Shown one piece after another: positions 15,776 through 25,651 of a stretch of 64,000 bases of DNA. Under the pieces are notes generated by a model. That model was not told where the DNA came from, did not search any database, and worked only from the letters and a program-made list of their open reading frames with translations. Made by a program: the position numbers and the translations under genes. How positions within the stretch are numbered: position 1 is the first letter of the stretch; every line of letters starts with the position of its first letter. This DNA comes from JBBWZH01 sp035544115 (GTDB lineage Bacteria > Actinomycetota > Actinomycetes > Mycobacteriales > CADCTP01), in the NCBI GenBank assembly GCA_963714145.1, contig OY970235.1:7316001-7380000 (forward strand). The letters run 5' to 3'.

Positions 15776-17071
15776 ATGAGCACACAGCAGACACCGCGGC
15801 ACCGGCCGAGCGCCGAACCGGCCACCGGGACCGGCCGGCAGCGGGTGTTGATGCTCGGCCTGGCCACGCTGGGGTTCGCGGTCAACTTCTGGGCCTGGGC
15901 GCTGCTGAGCCCGCTCGCCCCGAGGCTCAAGGACGCCCTGCAACTGACCTCGTTCCAGCAGGCCCTGCTCGTCGCGGTTCCGGTCGTGGTCGGCTCACTC
16001 GGCCGGATCCCGGTCGGCGCGCTGACCGACCGGTTCGGCGGCCGGATCATGTTCCCGCTGGTGTCGGTGACCACGATCGCCCCGGTGCTGTACCTGGGTC
16101 TGGCCGGCCACAGCTCGCTGGCCGGGCTGCTGGTCGGCGGGTTCTTCCTCGGCATCGGCGGCACCACCTTCGCCGTCGGGGTGCCGTTCGTCAGCGCCTG
16201 GTTCCCGCCCGAGCGGCGCGGCCTGGCGATCGGGGTATTCGGCGCCGGCATGGGCGGCACCGCGATCAGCGCGCTGAGCACCGTCAAACTGGTCACCGCG
16301 CACGGCACCGCCGCCCCGTTCGTGGTCACCGCGATCGCACTGGCCTGCTATGCGGTGCTGGCGGCGCTGCTGCTGCGCGACGCCCCCGGCCGAGCCGTAC
16401 CGGCCGAGTCGCTGTCCCGCCGGCTGAGCGACACGGTGCGGCTGCGGATCACCTGGCAGGCGTCCGCCCTGTACGCGGTCCTGTTCGGTGGCTATGTCGC
16501 GTTCTCCGTCTACCTCCCGGCCTACCTGAAGACCGCCTACGGGCTGGCGCAGACCGACGCGGCCAACCGGATGGCCGGCTTCGTCCTGCTCGCCGTGCTG
16601 ATGCGTCCGCTCGGTGGGTGGCTGTCCGACCGACTCGGCCCCACCCGGGTCCTCGCCACGGCGCTCGGCGTCCTGGTCGTGGGCGCAGCCGTGCAGGCGT
16701 TCACGCCCGGCCTGGCCCCGCTCGGGACGATCGCGTTCCTGTCGATGGCCGCCGCGCTCGGCACCGGCAGCGGCGCGACCTTCGCCCTCGTCGCCCTGCA
16801 CGCTCCGCAGAACAAGGTCGGCTCGGTCACCGGCGTCGTCGGCGCCGCCGGCGGGCTCGGCGGGTTCGTGCCGCCGCTGGTCATGGGCGCCGTCTACGGC
16901 TGGTACGGCTCCTACGCTCTCGGCCTGGCCGCCCTCGCGGTCGTCGCGCTGGCCGCGCTCGCCCTGACCGTCACCGCCGTCGCGAGCAGCACCAGCCGGC
17001 CGCCCGCCGACAGCCCACCGGCTGTCGCCCCCCGCGCCACCCCAGCCAAGGAAACCAGGGCACATGTGTGA
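15776..17071 (+). CDS. narK: Nitrate/nitrite transporter, NarK-type MFS
   Basis: The protein is 431 residues with about 12 TM segments. The ATG at 15776 has GGAG seven bases upstream. Features of the NNP family include FAVNFWAWALLSPL in TM1, the loop GALTDRFGGR and the Gly-rich GIGGTTFAVGVPFVSAWFPP, which lines the nitrate path, plus GAAGGLGGFVPPL near the end. It probably imports nitrate or exchanges it for nitrite for the NarGHJI reductase encoded just downstream. Its last codons overlap the hemerythrin gene by eight bases, so the two are probably translationally coupled. Confidence 0.88.
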   Translation: MSTQQTPRHRPSAEPATGTGRQRVLMLGLATLGFAVNFWAWALLSPLAPRLKDALQLTSFQQALLVAVPVVVGSLGRIPVGALTDRFGGRIMFPLVSVTTIAPVLYLGLAGHSSLAGLLVGGFFLGIGGTTFAVGVPFVSAWFPPERRGLAIGVFGAGMGGTAISALSTVKLVTAHGTAAPFVVTAIALACYAVLAALLLRDAPGRAVPAESLSRRLSDTVRLRITWQASALYAVLFGGYVAFSVYLPAYLKTAYGLAQTDAANRMAGFVLLAVLMRPLGGWLSDRLGPTRVLATALGVLVVGAAVQAFTPGLAPLGTIAFLSMAAALGTGSGATFALVALHAPQNKVGSVTGVVGAAGGLGGFVPPLVMGAVYGWYGSYALGLAALAVVALAALALTVTAVASSTSRPPADSPPAVAPRATPAKETRAHV

Positions 17072-17561
17072 GTACTGCGGCTGCCAATCCGTCGCCGCGA
17101 TCGACGACCTGACCCACGAGCATGACCTGGTCGTCAACCTGATCAGCGACGTTCGCGGCGCGCACACCGCGGCCGATATCGCGCTGATGGCCCAGCTGGC
17201 CAGACGGCTCGCCGCGATCCTCGACCCACACACGCAGGTCGAGGAGCAGGGCCTGTTCCCCGCCCTCGCGGGCGACTTCCCGGACCACATCGCGGTCCTG
17301 GAAGCCGAACACCGCCGCATCGAAGCGGTCCTGGGCGAGGCGGCCGCCGCCACCCCGACGGACCCGGCCTGGCCGCGGCGCCTGCTCGACGCCCTGAACC
17401 TGCTCCGCCGGCACATCCTGAAGGAACAGGACGGCGTCTTCCCCGCCGCGCTCGCGAGCCTGAGTCCGGCCGAGTGGGACAGCATCGATGCCATCCGCAG
17501 CAGGGTCGGCACGTTGCTACCCACCCCTGGCGCGGACCGACCGTCGCTGGCCGGCGGTTGA
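17064..17561 (+). CDS. Hemerythrin-like domain protein with N-terminal Cys cluster
   Basis: The protein is 165 residues. It starts MCEYCGCQ, three Cys in a CXXCXC pattern. A four-helix hemerythrin domain follows with the di-iron ligands spread over THEHD, VEEQGLFP, EAEHRRIE and RRHILKEQDGVFP. The start codon lies within the narK end (ATGTGTGA), so the two are probably translationally coupled. Hemerythrins of this type bind O2 or NO. Beside a nitrate reductase the likely job is protection from, or sensing of, nitric oxide made from nitrite; that is an inference from position. Confidence 0.82.
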   Translation: MCEYCGCQSVAAIDDLTHEHDLVVNLISDVRGAHTAADIALMAQLARRLAAILDPHTQVEEQGLFPALAGDFPDHIAVLEAEHRRIEAVLGEAAAATPTDPAWPRRLLDALNLLRRHILKEQDGVFPAALASLSPAEWDSIDAIRSRVGTLLPTPGADRPSLAGG

Positions 17562-17675
17562 CCGGCTCGCCGCGGGTCGGAGCACCAGCCTGCCTGCCCG
17601 CCGAGGCTAGGGTGAAGATCGCCAGGCGAAACGGACAGAACGGGCGGTCTGGCCGTCCGGGAGGAGAACCCGATC

Positions 17676-20600
17676 GTGGGCAGCCGACCCAACCCGCAGC
17701 CAGGCCCGCCGCACCCCGCCAGGCTGGATGACGGCCTGACCGAGGCGCTGGTGCGCACCCGCCGGTTCTTCACCCGCGCCGAGGTGTCCCCGGACCTGCG
17801 CACCATCCACAAGATCGGCGGCCGGCGGGCCGACGCCTTCTACCGCGACCGGTGGTCGCACGACAAGGTGGTCCGCTCCACCCACGGCGTCAACTGCACC
17901 GGCTCCTGCTCGTGGAAGGTGTACGTCAAGGACGGCATCATCACCTGGGAGGCGCAGCAGACCGACTACCCCTCGGTGGGCCCGGATCGGCCGGAGTACG
18001 AGCCGCGCGGCTGCCCCCGGGGCGCGGCGTTCTCCTGGTACACCTACTCGCCGACGAGGGTGCGGTACCCGTACGTGCGCGGTGTGCTGCTGCAGCTGTA
18101 CCGCGACGCCAAGGCGGCCCACGGGGGTGACCCGGTCGCCGCCTGGGCCGACATCGTCTCCGACCCGGACAAGGCCCGGCGCTACAAGTCGGTGCGCGGC
18201 AAGGGCGGCCTGGTGCGCGCGTCCTGGGACGAGGCGACCGAACTCATCGCCGCCGCGCACGTGCACACCATCAAGACCTGGGGGCCGGACCGGCTGGCCG
18301 GGTTCTCCCCGATCCCGGCGATGTCGATGGTGTCGCACGCCGCCGGCGCCCGGTTCTACAACCTCATCGGCGGGGCGATGCTGTCGTTCTACGACTGGTA
18401 CGCCGACCTGCCCGTCGCGTCCCCGCAGGTGTTCGGCGACCAGACCGACGTACCCGAGTCCGGGGACTGGTGGGACGCCGGCTACCTGATCATGTGGGGG
18501 TCCAACCTGCCGGTCACCCGCACCCCGGACGCGCACTGGATGGCCGAGGCCCGCTACCGCGGCCAGAAGGTCATCGCGGTCGCCCCGGACTACGCGGACA
18601 ACGTGAAGTTCGCCGACGAGTGGCTACCCGCCCAGCCCGGCACCGACGGGGCCCTGGCGATGGCGATGGGGCACGTGATCCTCAAGGAGTTCTTCGTCGA
18701 CCGGCAGGTCGACTACTTCACCAGCTACGTCGAGCAGTACACCGACCTGCCGTTCCTGGTCACCCTGGACGAGGCCGGCGACGGCACGTTCCGGCCGGGC
18801 AAGCTGCTCACCGCCGCGGACCTCGACGGCGCCGCGGCGGCGACGCAGCACGCGGCGTTCAAGACCGTGTTGCTCGACGCGGCCGGCAATCCGGTGGTGC
18901 CGAACGGGTCGCTCGGGTTCCGCTACGGCGAGGCCGGCGCCGGCAGCTGGAACCTCGAACTCGGCGATGTGCACCCGTTGCTGTCCGCCTTCGGCGGGGA
19001 CGAGCCGCCGGTCGAGGTGACGCTGCCGCGGTTCGACACCCCGTCCGGTGCCGCCCAGCCGGTACGCCGCGGCGTACCGGTCCGGCGGGTCGCCAGCCGC
19101 CTGGTGACCACGGTGTACGACCTGCTGCTGGCCCAGTACGGGGTAGCCCGGCCGGGGCTGCCCGGCGACTGGCCGACCGGGTACGACGACGCGGACCAGC
19201 CCTACACCCCGGCGTGGCAGGAAACGATCACCGGCGTGCCGGGCCGCACCGCCGCCCGCATCGCGCGCGAGTTCGCCACCAACGCCGAGGAGTCCCGCGG
19301 CCGGTCGATGATCATCATGGGTGCGGGCACCAACCACTGGTTCCACTCCGACACGATCTACCGCTCGTTCCTGACCCTCACCACGTTGACCGGCTGCCAG
19401 GGCGTCAACGGCGGCGGCTGGGCACACTACGTCGGCCAGGAGAAGGTCCGCCCGATCACCGGCTACTCGGTGCTGGGGACCGCGTCGGACTGGTCGCGGC
19501 CAGGCCGGCAGATGATCCAGACCGCGTACTGGTACCTGCACGCCGACCAGTACCGCTACGACCCGTTCTCCGCCGCCACCCTGGCCACCGGCCAGGCCGG
19601 CGGTGCGTTCGCCGGCCGGTCGACCGCCGACCTGATCGCCGCGTCGGCCCGGATGGGCTGGATGCCGTCCTACCCGACGTTCGACCGCAACCCCCTCGAC
19701 CTGGCCGACGAGGCGGCGGCCGCCGCGGTGCCGGTCGCCGAGCACATCGTCGGCCAGCTCAGGGCCGGGAACCTGCGCTTCGCCGGCGAGGACCCGGACG
19801 CGCCGGAGAACTTCCCCCGGGTGCTGACGGTGTGGCGGGCCAACCTGCTGGGCTCCTCGGCCAAGGGCAACGAGTACTTCCTCAAGCACCTGCTCGGCAC
19901 CGACCACGCCGTCCGCGCCACCGAGGCGCCACCGGAAGCGCGCCCGCGCGACGTGGTGTGGCGGGACGAGGCGCCGACCGGCAAGCTCGACCTGCTGCTG
20001 TCGCTGGACTTCCGGATGACGTCGACCACGATCTTCTCCGATGTCGTGCTGCCGGCGGCCACCTGGTACGAGAAGCACGACCTGAACACCACCGACATGC
20101 ACCCGTACGTGAACTCGTTCAACCCGGCGATCGCGCCGCCGTGGCAGACCCGCACCGACTGGGACGCGTTCATGACCATCGCCCAGGCGTTCTCCCGGCT
20201 CGCGGCCACGCACCTGGGCAGCCGCACCGACGTGGTCGCCGCGCCGCTGCTGCACGACACCCCCGACGAGCTCGCCTACCCGCACGGGTACGTCCGCGAC
20301 TGGAAAGCCGGAGAGTGCGAGCCGATCCCCGGCGTGACCATGCCCAAGCTCATCGCCGTCGACCGGGACTACGCGGCGATAGCCGACAAGATGGCCGCGC
20401 TCGGGCCGCTGCTGGACACGCTCGGCGCCACCACCAAGGGCATCACCTTCCAGGTCGGCCGCGAGCTCGACTACCTCAGGCACAAGAACGGCACCGTCCG
20501 CGGTGGCGTCGCGGACGGCCGCCCGTCGATCGCCCGCGACGTGCAGGCGTGCGAGGCGATCCTGGCCCTGTCCGGCACCACCAACGGGCACCTGGCCACC

Positions 20601-21398
20601 CAGGGCTTCCAGACCCTGGAGCGGCAGACCGGGGTGCGGCTGGCGGACCTGGCCGCCGAGCACGAGGGCAAGCAGATCACGTTCGCCGACACCCAGTCGC
20701 GGCCGACCCCGGTGATCACCTCGCCGGAGTGGTCCGGGTCGGAGGCCGGTGGGCGTCGCTACTCGCCGTTCGTCATCAACGTCGAACGCCGCAAGCCGTG
20801 GCACACGCTCAGCGGGCGGCAGAGCTTCTACCTCGACCACGACTGGATGGCCGAGCTCGGCGAGTGGCTGCCGGTGTACCGGCCGCCGCTGAACATGCAC
20901 GCGCTGTTCGGCGAACCGGCCGTCGGCGACCGGGGGGAGTTGGGCATCACCGTGCGGTACCTCACCCCGCACAGCAAGTGGTCCATCCACTCCGAGTACC
21001 AGGACAACCTGTTCATGCTCTCGCTGTCCCGCGGCGGGCAGACGATCTGGATGTCCACACCGGACGCGGCGAAGATCGGCGTGCACGACAACGACTGGAT
21101 CGAGGCGGTCAACCGCAACGGCGTCGTGGTGGCCCGCGCCATCGTGTCGCACCGGATGCCGGAGGGCACCGTCTACATGCACCACGCCCAGGACCGGCTC
21201 ATCGATGTGCCGCGCACCGAGACCAACGGCCGGCGCGGCGGCATCCACAACTCGCTGACCCGGCTGCTCATCAAACCCACCCACCTGATCGGCGGGTACG
21301 CCCAGCTGTCGTTCGCGTTCAACTACCTCGGCCCCACCGGCAACCAGCGGGACGAGGTCACGGTCATCCGGCGCCGCGCGCAGGAGGTGCAGTACTGA
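17676..21398 (+). CDS. narG: Respiratory nitrate reductase alpha subunit, NarG
   Basis: The protein is 1240 residues, close to E. coli NarG (about 1247). The GTG at 17676 has GGGAGGAG about ten bases upstream. Ligands of the [4Fe-4S] cluster FS0 are in H70-GVN-C74-TGS-C78. The DWYADLPVASPQ segment carries the Asp (D244 here) that coordinates molybdenum, which marks it as a membrane-bound Nar enzyme and not Nap. The protein binds the bis-MGD cofactor and reduces nitrate to nitrite. It is not exported as a precursor with the usual long Tat signal. The stop overlaps the narH start (TGATG). Confidence 0.96.
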   Translation: MGSRPNPQPGPPHPARLDDGLTEALVRTRRFFTRAEVSPDLRTIHKIGGRRADAFYRDRWSHDKVVRSTHGVNCTGSCSWKVYVKDGIITWEAQQTDYPSVGPDRPEYEPRGCPRGAAFSWYTYSPTRVRYPYVRGVLLQLYRDAKAAHGGDPVAAWADIVSDPDKARRYKSVRGKGGLVRASWDEATELIAAAHVHTIKTWGPDRLAGFSPIPAMSMVSHAAGARFYNLIGGAMLSFYDWYADLPVASPQVFGDQTDVPESGDWWDAGYLIMWGSNLPVTRTPDAHWMAEARYRGQKVIAVAPDYADNVKFADEWLPAQPGTDGALAMAMGHVILKEFFVDRQVDYFTSYVEQYTDLPFLVTLDEAGDGTFRPGKLLTAADLDGAAAATQHAAFKTVLLDAAGNPVVPNGSLGFRYGEAGAGSWNLELGDVHPLLSAFGGDEPPVEVTLPRFDTPSGAAQPVRRGVPVRRVASRLVTTVYDLLLAQYGVARPGLPGDWPTGYDDADQPYTPAWQETITGVPGRTAARIAREFATNAEESRGRSMIIMGAGTNHWFHSDTIYRSFLTLTTLTGCQGVNGGGWAHYVGQEKVRPITGYSVLGTASDWSRPGRQMIQTAYWYLHADQYRYDPFSAATLATGQAGGAFAGRSTADLIAASARMGWMPSYPTFDRNPLDLADEAAAAAVPVAEHIVGQLRAGNLRFAGEDPDAPENFPRVLTVWRANLLGSSAKGNEYFLKHLLGTDHAVRATEAPPEARPRDVVWRDEAPTGKLDLLLSLDFRMTSTTIFSDVVLPAATWYEKHDLNTTDMHPYVNSFNPAIAPPWQTRTDWDAFMTIAQAFSRLAATHLGSRTDVVAAPLLHDTPDELAYPHGYVRDWKAGECEPIPGVTMPKLIAVDRDYAAIADKMAALGPLLDTLGATTKGITFQVGRELDYLRHKNGTVRGGVADGRPSIARDVQACEAILALSGTTNGHLATQGFQTLERQTGVRLADLAAEHEGKQITFADTQSRPTPVITSPEWSGSEAGGRRYSPFVINVERRKPWHTLSGRQSFYLDHDWMAELGEWLPVYRPPLNMHALFGEPAVGDRGELGITVRYLTPHSKWSIHSEYQDNLFMLSLSRGGQTIWMSTPDAAKIGVHDNDWIEAVNRNGVVVARAIVSHRMPEGTVYMHHAQDRLIDVPRTETNGRRGGIHNSLTRLLIKPTHLIGGYAQLSFAFNYLGPTGNQRDEVTVIRRRAQEVQY

Positions 21399-23092
21399 TG
21401 CGGGTGATGGCGCAGATGGCGATGGTGATGAACCTCGACAAGTGCATCGGCTGCCACACCTGCTCGGTCACCTGCAAGCAGGCGTGGACGAACCGCACCG
21501 GCGTCGAGTACGTGTGGTTCAACAACGTGGAAACCCGCCCCGGCCAGGGGTACCCGCGCCGGTACGAGGACCAGGAGACCTGGCGCGGCGGGTGGAAGCT
21601 GAACCGGCGCGGCCGGCTCGCGCTGACCGGCGGCGGCCGGTTCCGCAAGCTGCTGACCATCTTCGCCAACCCCAAGCTGCCGTCCATACAGGACTACTAC
21701 GAGCCCTGGACGTACGACTACGAGACGCTCACCAACGCGCCGCTGCAGGAACACGTCCCGGTCGCCCGGCCCAAGTCGCTGATCTCCGGCCAGGACATGA
21801 ACATCTCCTGGTCGGCCAACTGGGACGACGACCTCGGCGGCTCACCCGACCACGGGCACAAGGACGTACTGCTGGCGGGCATCGCGGACAAGGTGAAGTT
21901 CGAGTTCGAGCAGACGTTCATGTTCTACCTGCCGCGCATCTGCGAGCACTGCCTCAACCCGTCCTGCGCCGCGTCCTGCCCGTCCGGGGCCATCTACAAG
22001 CGGGCGGAGGACGGCATCGTCCTGGTCGACCAGGACCGGTGCCGCGGCTGGCGGATGTGTGTATCCGGCTGCCCCTACAAGAAGGTGTACTTCAACCACC
22101 GCACCGGCAAGGCGGAGAAGTGCACCTTCTGCTTCCCCCGCGTCGAGGTCGGCATCCCCACGGTCTGCTCGGAGACCTGCGTCGGGCGGCTGCGCTACAT
22201 CGGGCTGATGCTCTACGACGCCGACGCGGTGCTCGCCGCCGCGTCCACAGTGGACGAACACGGCCTGTACGAGGCGCAGCGGCAGGTGTTCCTCGACCCG
22301 TTCGACCCGAACGTCATCGCCGCCGCCGAGCGCGCCGGCATCGCCCGGGACTGGATCGACGCGGCCCAGCGCTCCCCCGTCTACGCGCTGATCAACACCT
22401 ACCGGGTCGCGCTGCCGCTGCACCCGGAGTACCGCACCATGCCGATGGTCTGGTACATCCCGCCGCTGTCCCCCGTGGTCGACGTGGTCCGGGACACCGG
22501 CTACGACGCCGAGGACCGCGGCAACCTGTTCGCCGCCATCGACGCGCTCCGCATCCCCGTCGACTACCTCGCCCAACTGTTCACCGCCGGTGACCCCGGC
22601 CCCGTGGACGCGGTCCTGCGGCGGCTGGCCGCGATGCGCTCCTACCTGCGCGACATCAACATGGGGCGCGAGCCGGACGAGTCGATCCCCGCCGCGGTCG
22701 GCATGACCGGCGAACAGACCTACGACATGTACCGCCTGCTGGCGCTGGCCAAGTACGACGAGCGGTACGTCATCCCGCCCGCGCACGCCGAACAGGCGCA
22801 CAGCCTGGAGGAGCTGGCCACCGAATGCTCACTGGACTACGACGGCGGGCCCGGCATGGGTGGCTCCGGACCCTTCGGTGAATCCTCCGGGGGCCCGGTG
22901 CCGATCGCCGTGGAGAACTTCCAGATGCTGCGCGAGCGGCAGACCACCGACACGATCGTCGACCCCGCCGACAAGGCCCGCCGGGTCAACCTGCTCAACT
23001 GGGACGGCAAGGGCAGCCCGGAGGGGCTGTTCCCACGCCGACCCGACCCCGGCGGCGCGGATCCCGCGACCGCGCCGGAGCCGAAGCCGTGA
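21398..23092 (+). CDS. narH: Respiratory nitrate reductase beta subunit, NarH
   Basis: The protein is 564 residues. It starts at the ATG that shares one base with the narG stop; an open frame continuing upstream in the same phase is antecedent noise overlapping narG. Four Fe-S clusters are visible: C16-IG-C19-HT-C22 with C26; the group beginning at C182 (CEHCLNPSC); C215-RGW-RMC, where Trp replaces one Cys as in the [3Fe-4S] cluster; and CTFC at 242. NarH passes electrons from NarI haem to NarG. An exact GTCCACAGTGGAC lies at 22243-22255. Confidence 0.95.
   Translation: MRVMAQMAMVMNLDKCIGCHTCSVTCKQAWTNRTGVEYVWFNNVETRPGQGYPRRYEDQETWRGGWKLNRRGRLALTGGGRFRKLLTIFANPKLPSIQDYYEPWTYDYETLTNAPLQEHVPVARPKSLISGQDMNISWSANWDDDLGGSPDHGHKDVLLAGIADKVKFEFEQTFMFYLPRICEHCLNPSCAASCPSGAIYKRAEDGIVLVDQDRCRGWRMCVSGCPYKKVYFNHRTGKAEKCTFCFPRVEVGIPTVCSETCVGRLRYIGLMLYDADAVLAAASTVDEHGLYEAQRQVFLDPFDPNVIAAAERAGIARDWIDAAQRSPVYALINTYRVALPLHPEYRTMPMVWYIPPLSPVVDVVRDTGYDAEDRGNLFAAIDALRIPVDYLAQLFTAGDPGPVDAVLRRLAAMRSYLRDINMGREPDESIPAAVGMTGEQTYDMYRLLALAKYDERYVIPPAHAEQAHSLEELATECSLDYDGGPGMGGSGPFGESSGGPVPIAVENFQMLRERQTTDTIVDPADKARRVNLLNWDGKGSPEGLFPRRPDPGGADPATAPEPKP
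22243..22255. repeat. Iterated palindrome GTCCACAGTGGAC, exact copy
   Basis: Lies in narH as codons TCC-ACA-GTG-GAC. ACA is a rare Thr codon in this DNA. Confidence 0.6.
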
Positions 23093-23712
23093 CCGCCGCC
23101 GCGGCCTGGCAGGCTCAGTCACTGCTGCTCGGCTACCCCGACGACGAGCTACTGGCGCGGCTGGACCTGCTCCACCGGGTGGCAGCCACCCTGGACGAGC
23201 CCGTCGGTGGCCCGCTGCGGCGCTTCCTCGGCCACATCGGGCGTACCCCGCTGCCCGAGCTGGCCGCCGACTACGTCGCCACCTTCGACCACCGCAAACG
23301 CTGCTGCCTGTTCCTCACCTACTACGCGCACGGCGACACCCGCAACCGCGGCATGGCCCTGCTCGCGCTGAAGCAGACCTACGCCGCGGCCGGGCTGCGC
23401 CTCACCGACGACGAACTGCCCGACCACCTCGCTGTCGTGCTCGAGTACGCCGCGACCAACCCGCAGACCGGGGCGGCGCTGCTCATCGAGCACCGCGCCG
23501 GGCTGGAACTGCTCCGGCTGGCCCTGGCCGACGCCGGCTCGCCCTGGGCCGGCGTACTGGACTCGGTGTCGGCCACGTTGCCGCCGCTGCGCGGCGACCA
23601 GCGCGAGGCCGTCGCCCGCCTCGCCGCCCAGGGACCACCCGAGGAGCAGGTCGGCCTGGCACCCTTCGCGCCGCCGGAGTACATGCCGCAGCCGCAGGGA
23701 GCGCCTCGATGA
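23089..23712 (+). CDS. narJ: Nitrate reductase molybdenum cofactor assembly chaperone, NarJ
   Basis: The protein is 207 residues and belongs to the all-helical TorD/NarJ family, with LLGYPDDELLARL near the start and the conserved ADYVATFDHRKRCCLFLTYY. NarJ binds apo-NarG, helps insert the molybdenum cofactor and times docking to NarI; it is not part of the final enzyme. The GTG start overlaps the narH stop by four bases (GTGA), and the stop overlaps narI (ATGA), so all four subunits should be made in step. Confidence 0.93.
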   Translation: MTAAAAWQAQSLLLGYPDDELLARLDLLHRVAATLDEPVGGPLRRFLGHIGRTPLPELAADYVATFDHRKRCCLFLTYYAHGDTRNRGMALLALKQTYAAAGLRLTDDELPDHLAVVLEYAATNPQTGAALLIEHRAGLELLRLALADAGSPWAGVLDSVSATLPPLRGDQREAVARLAAQGPPEEQVGLAPFAPPEYMPQPQGAPR

Positions 23713-24485
23713 CGACCGCCACCGTGGCCGCGGGCGGCGCCGACCCGCACAGTGCCCTGAACGTGATCCTCTGGATCGCCGTGCCGTACGTCGCGATCAC
23801 CGTCTTCGTCGTCGGGCACTACTGGCGCTACCGCTACGACAAGTTCGGCTGGACCACCCGCTCCTCCCAGCTCTACGAACGCCGCCTGCTGCGCCTGGGC
23901 AGCCCGCTGTTCCACTTCGGCATCCTGCTCGTCGCGCTCGGCCACATCGGCGGTCTGCTCGTCCCCGAGCCGTGGACCGACGCCGTCGGGGTCAGCGAGA
24001 CCGCCTACCACGCCGTCGCCGCCGGTCTCGGCACCGTCGCCGGCTTCTGCACCCTGGCGGGAGCGGCGATCCTCATCTACCGCCGCCGCACGGTCGGGCC
24101 GGTGTTCTCCGCCACCACCCGCAACGACAAGGCCATGTACGTGCTACTCATCGGGACCATCCTGCTCGGCCTGGGCACCACCGTGCTGGGCAACCTCACC
24201 GGCCACCCGCACGACTACCGCCAGACCGTCGCTCCCTGGTTCCGGTCCGTCTTCTACCTCAACCCGGACACCGACCTCATCCTCCGCGCGCCCATCGGGT
24301 TCCGGCTGCACGTCCTCTCGGCCTGGGCGCTGTTCGCGTTCTGGCCGTTCAGCCGCCTCGTACACGTCTTCTCCGCGCCGCTGGGCTACCTCACCCGGCC
24401 CTACATCGTCTACCGCAGCCGCGACCCGCAATTCGGCGCCCGCGCACCCCGCCCCGGCTGGGAACGCGTCCAACGCCGAGGCTGA
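23709..24485 (+). CDS. narI: Respiratory nitrate reductase gamma subunit, NarI
   Basis: The protein is 258 residues with five TM helices. It is a diheme cytochrome b that oxidises menaquinol and feeds NarH. Candidate haem-ligand histidines lie in PLFHFGILLVALGHIGG and, in the last helices, in GFRLHVLSAW and SRLVHVFSAP. The ATG at 23709 overlaps the narJ stop (ATGA). It ends the nar operon; no strong terminator is seen directly downstream. Confidence 0.94.
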   Translation: MTTATVAAGGADPHSALNVILWIAVPYVAITVFVVGHYWRYRYDKFGWTTRSSQLYERRLLRLGSPLFHFGILLVALGHIGGLLVPEPWTDAVGVSETAYHAVAAGLGTVAGFCTLAGAAILIYRRRTVGPVFSATTRNDKAMYVLLIGTILLGLGTTVLGNLTGHPHDYRQTVAPWFRSVFYLNPDTDLILRAPIGFRLHVLSAWALFAFWPFSRLVHVFSAPLGYLTRPYIVYRSRDPQFGARAPRPGWERVQRRG

Positions 24486-24614
24486 ACGGGGATGGCCGGT
24501 TCGGGTCGCCGAGCCGATCCGGGCTGACCCGGAACAGTCACGGCCGGCCGCGGTGCGCGGCTATCAGGTACCACCCGCCGGCCTGGCAAGCAGCCCGTAC
24601 GGTCGTCCGCCTCG

Positions 24615-24935
24615 TCACGGATCGTCGGCTGGCGGCAGGTGCAGGACCGCGGACCGGTTGTCCAGGTCGATACGGGTGCGTGGGGGCGCCGCGTCGCCGG
24701 CCTCGTCGCGGCGCAGCTGTTCGGTCCTGCGCTGCTCGATCTGCTGCCGCTTTCCGGCCGACAGCTGCGCGTGCAGCTCGTCGAACGCCGTGCTCGAGAC
24801 CCCACGGCGGCGGCCGCTCCGGTACCAGGGCAGCCAGCTGCGACCCTGCGCCCAGACCGCGAGCCGGTCGACCGCGGCCAGCACCACCAGGCCGATCGCC
24901 AACCCCGGGATGGTCATCGCCACCAGCATCGCCAC
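24615..24935 (-). CDS. DUF6191 small membrane protein
   Basis: The protein is 106 residues. One hydrophobic helix (about 5-22) is followed by a basic region and then the conserved FDELHAQLSAGKRQQIEQRRTEQLRRDE, typical of DUF6191. The start is taken as GTG 24935 without a good ribosome site, and could be moved by a few codons. Function unknown. It is convergent with narI. Confidence 0.65.
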   Translation of the reverse strand: MAMLVAMTIPGLAIGLVVLAAVDRLAVWAQGRSWLPWYRSGRRRGVSSTAFDELHAQLSAGKRQQIEQRRTEQLRRDEAGDAAPPRTRIDLDNRSAVLHLPPADDP

Positions 24936-25055
24936 CCACCGCGAACGGCCGGCACCGCCGCCCCGGTTCCCGGCGGACCGGAACCGACCGGCCGGCGCAA
25001 CCCGGCGAACCTGGCCGAGGGCAGCGGCGATCTTGAGTTGGCCGGGTGTACCGGT

Positions 25056-25484
25056 CTAGTAGATCCGGACCCGGCTCGGGCGTAGCCGCAGGACGGCGCT
25101 GTAGCTGGCGCGCATCGACTCCGGAGTCAGGCCGATCGCCTCGATCCGGGTGGCGTACTTGTCCAGGTAGGACTCCGCCTCAGCGTCGGTCAACTCCGTG
25201 CCGAGCTCGGCCCGGGCCTCGATCGTGACCACGTCACTGCCCTCGTCATCGGCCAGGTGTGCCGCGACCAGTGGTCGCCCGGTGATGTTGCGGACCTTGC
25301 CCGCGCCGGGCTGGCTGAACACGAGCAGATCGCTGCCGTTCCAATCGAACCAGACCGGGGACGACTGCGGCTGCCCGTCCGCCCGTACCGTCGTGAGCCA
25401 GATGACCGGCTCCTGCTTCAGCCGCTGCACGGCTTGCGCGCCGGCCTTGGTCGAGGTGTCGAAGATCGCGGCCGGCTCGGTCAT
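25056..25484 (-). CDS. PNPOx-fold F420/flavin-binding protein (Rv3369-like)
   Basis: The protein is about 142 residues. The ATG at 25484 has GAGG eight bases upstream and is preferred to the GTG at 25490. The split-barrel fold is shown by VIWLTTVRADGQPQSSPVWFDW, LLVFSQPGAGKVRNI and a C-terminal SAVLRLRPSRVRIY. These match actinobacterial TIGR03667-type proteins of the pyridoxamine-oxidase-like superfamily, many of which use coenzyme F420. The substrate is not known. Confidence 0.85.
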   Translation of the reverse strand: MTEPAAIFDTSTKAGAQAVQRLKQEPVIWLTTVRADGQPQSSPVWFDWNGSDLLVFSQPGAGKVRNITGRPLVAAHLADDEGSDVVTIEARAELGTELTDAEAESYLDKYATRIEAIGLTPESMRASYSAVLRLRPSRVRIY

Positions 25485-25651
25485 GAGCACATCCTCGCAA
25501 GCCCCGGATGACCAGTCGCCGTGGGCCCGGTACGCCGGGGCGGCCGGCAGTCCCGACCCACGCCGGTCCTGTCCTGGGCGGCCGGGCGTGCCACGCGACC
25601 CGTCCGCTAATGTGCTTGCCCGGGCTTGGATCGGCGTGGCGGGGGGCGGTC

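Noticed and set aside
18470..21397. A 1540-residue reading frame that reaches into narH from far upstream
   Set aside because: It runs in a second phase over narG with a nonsense composition. The true narH start is the ATG overlapping the narG stop.
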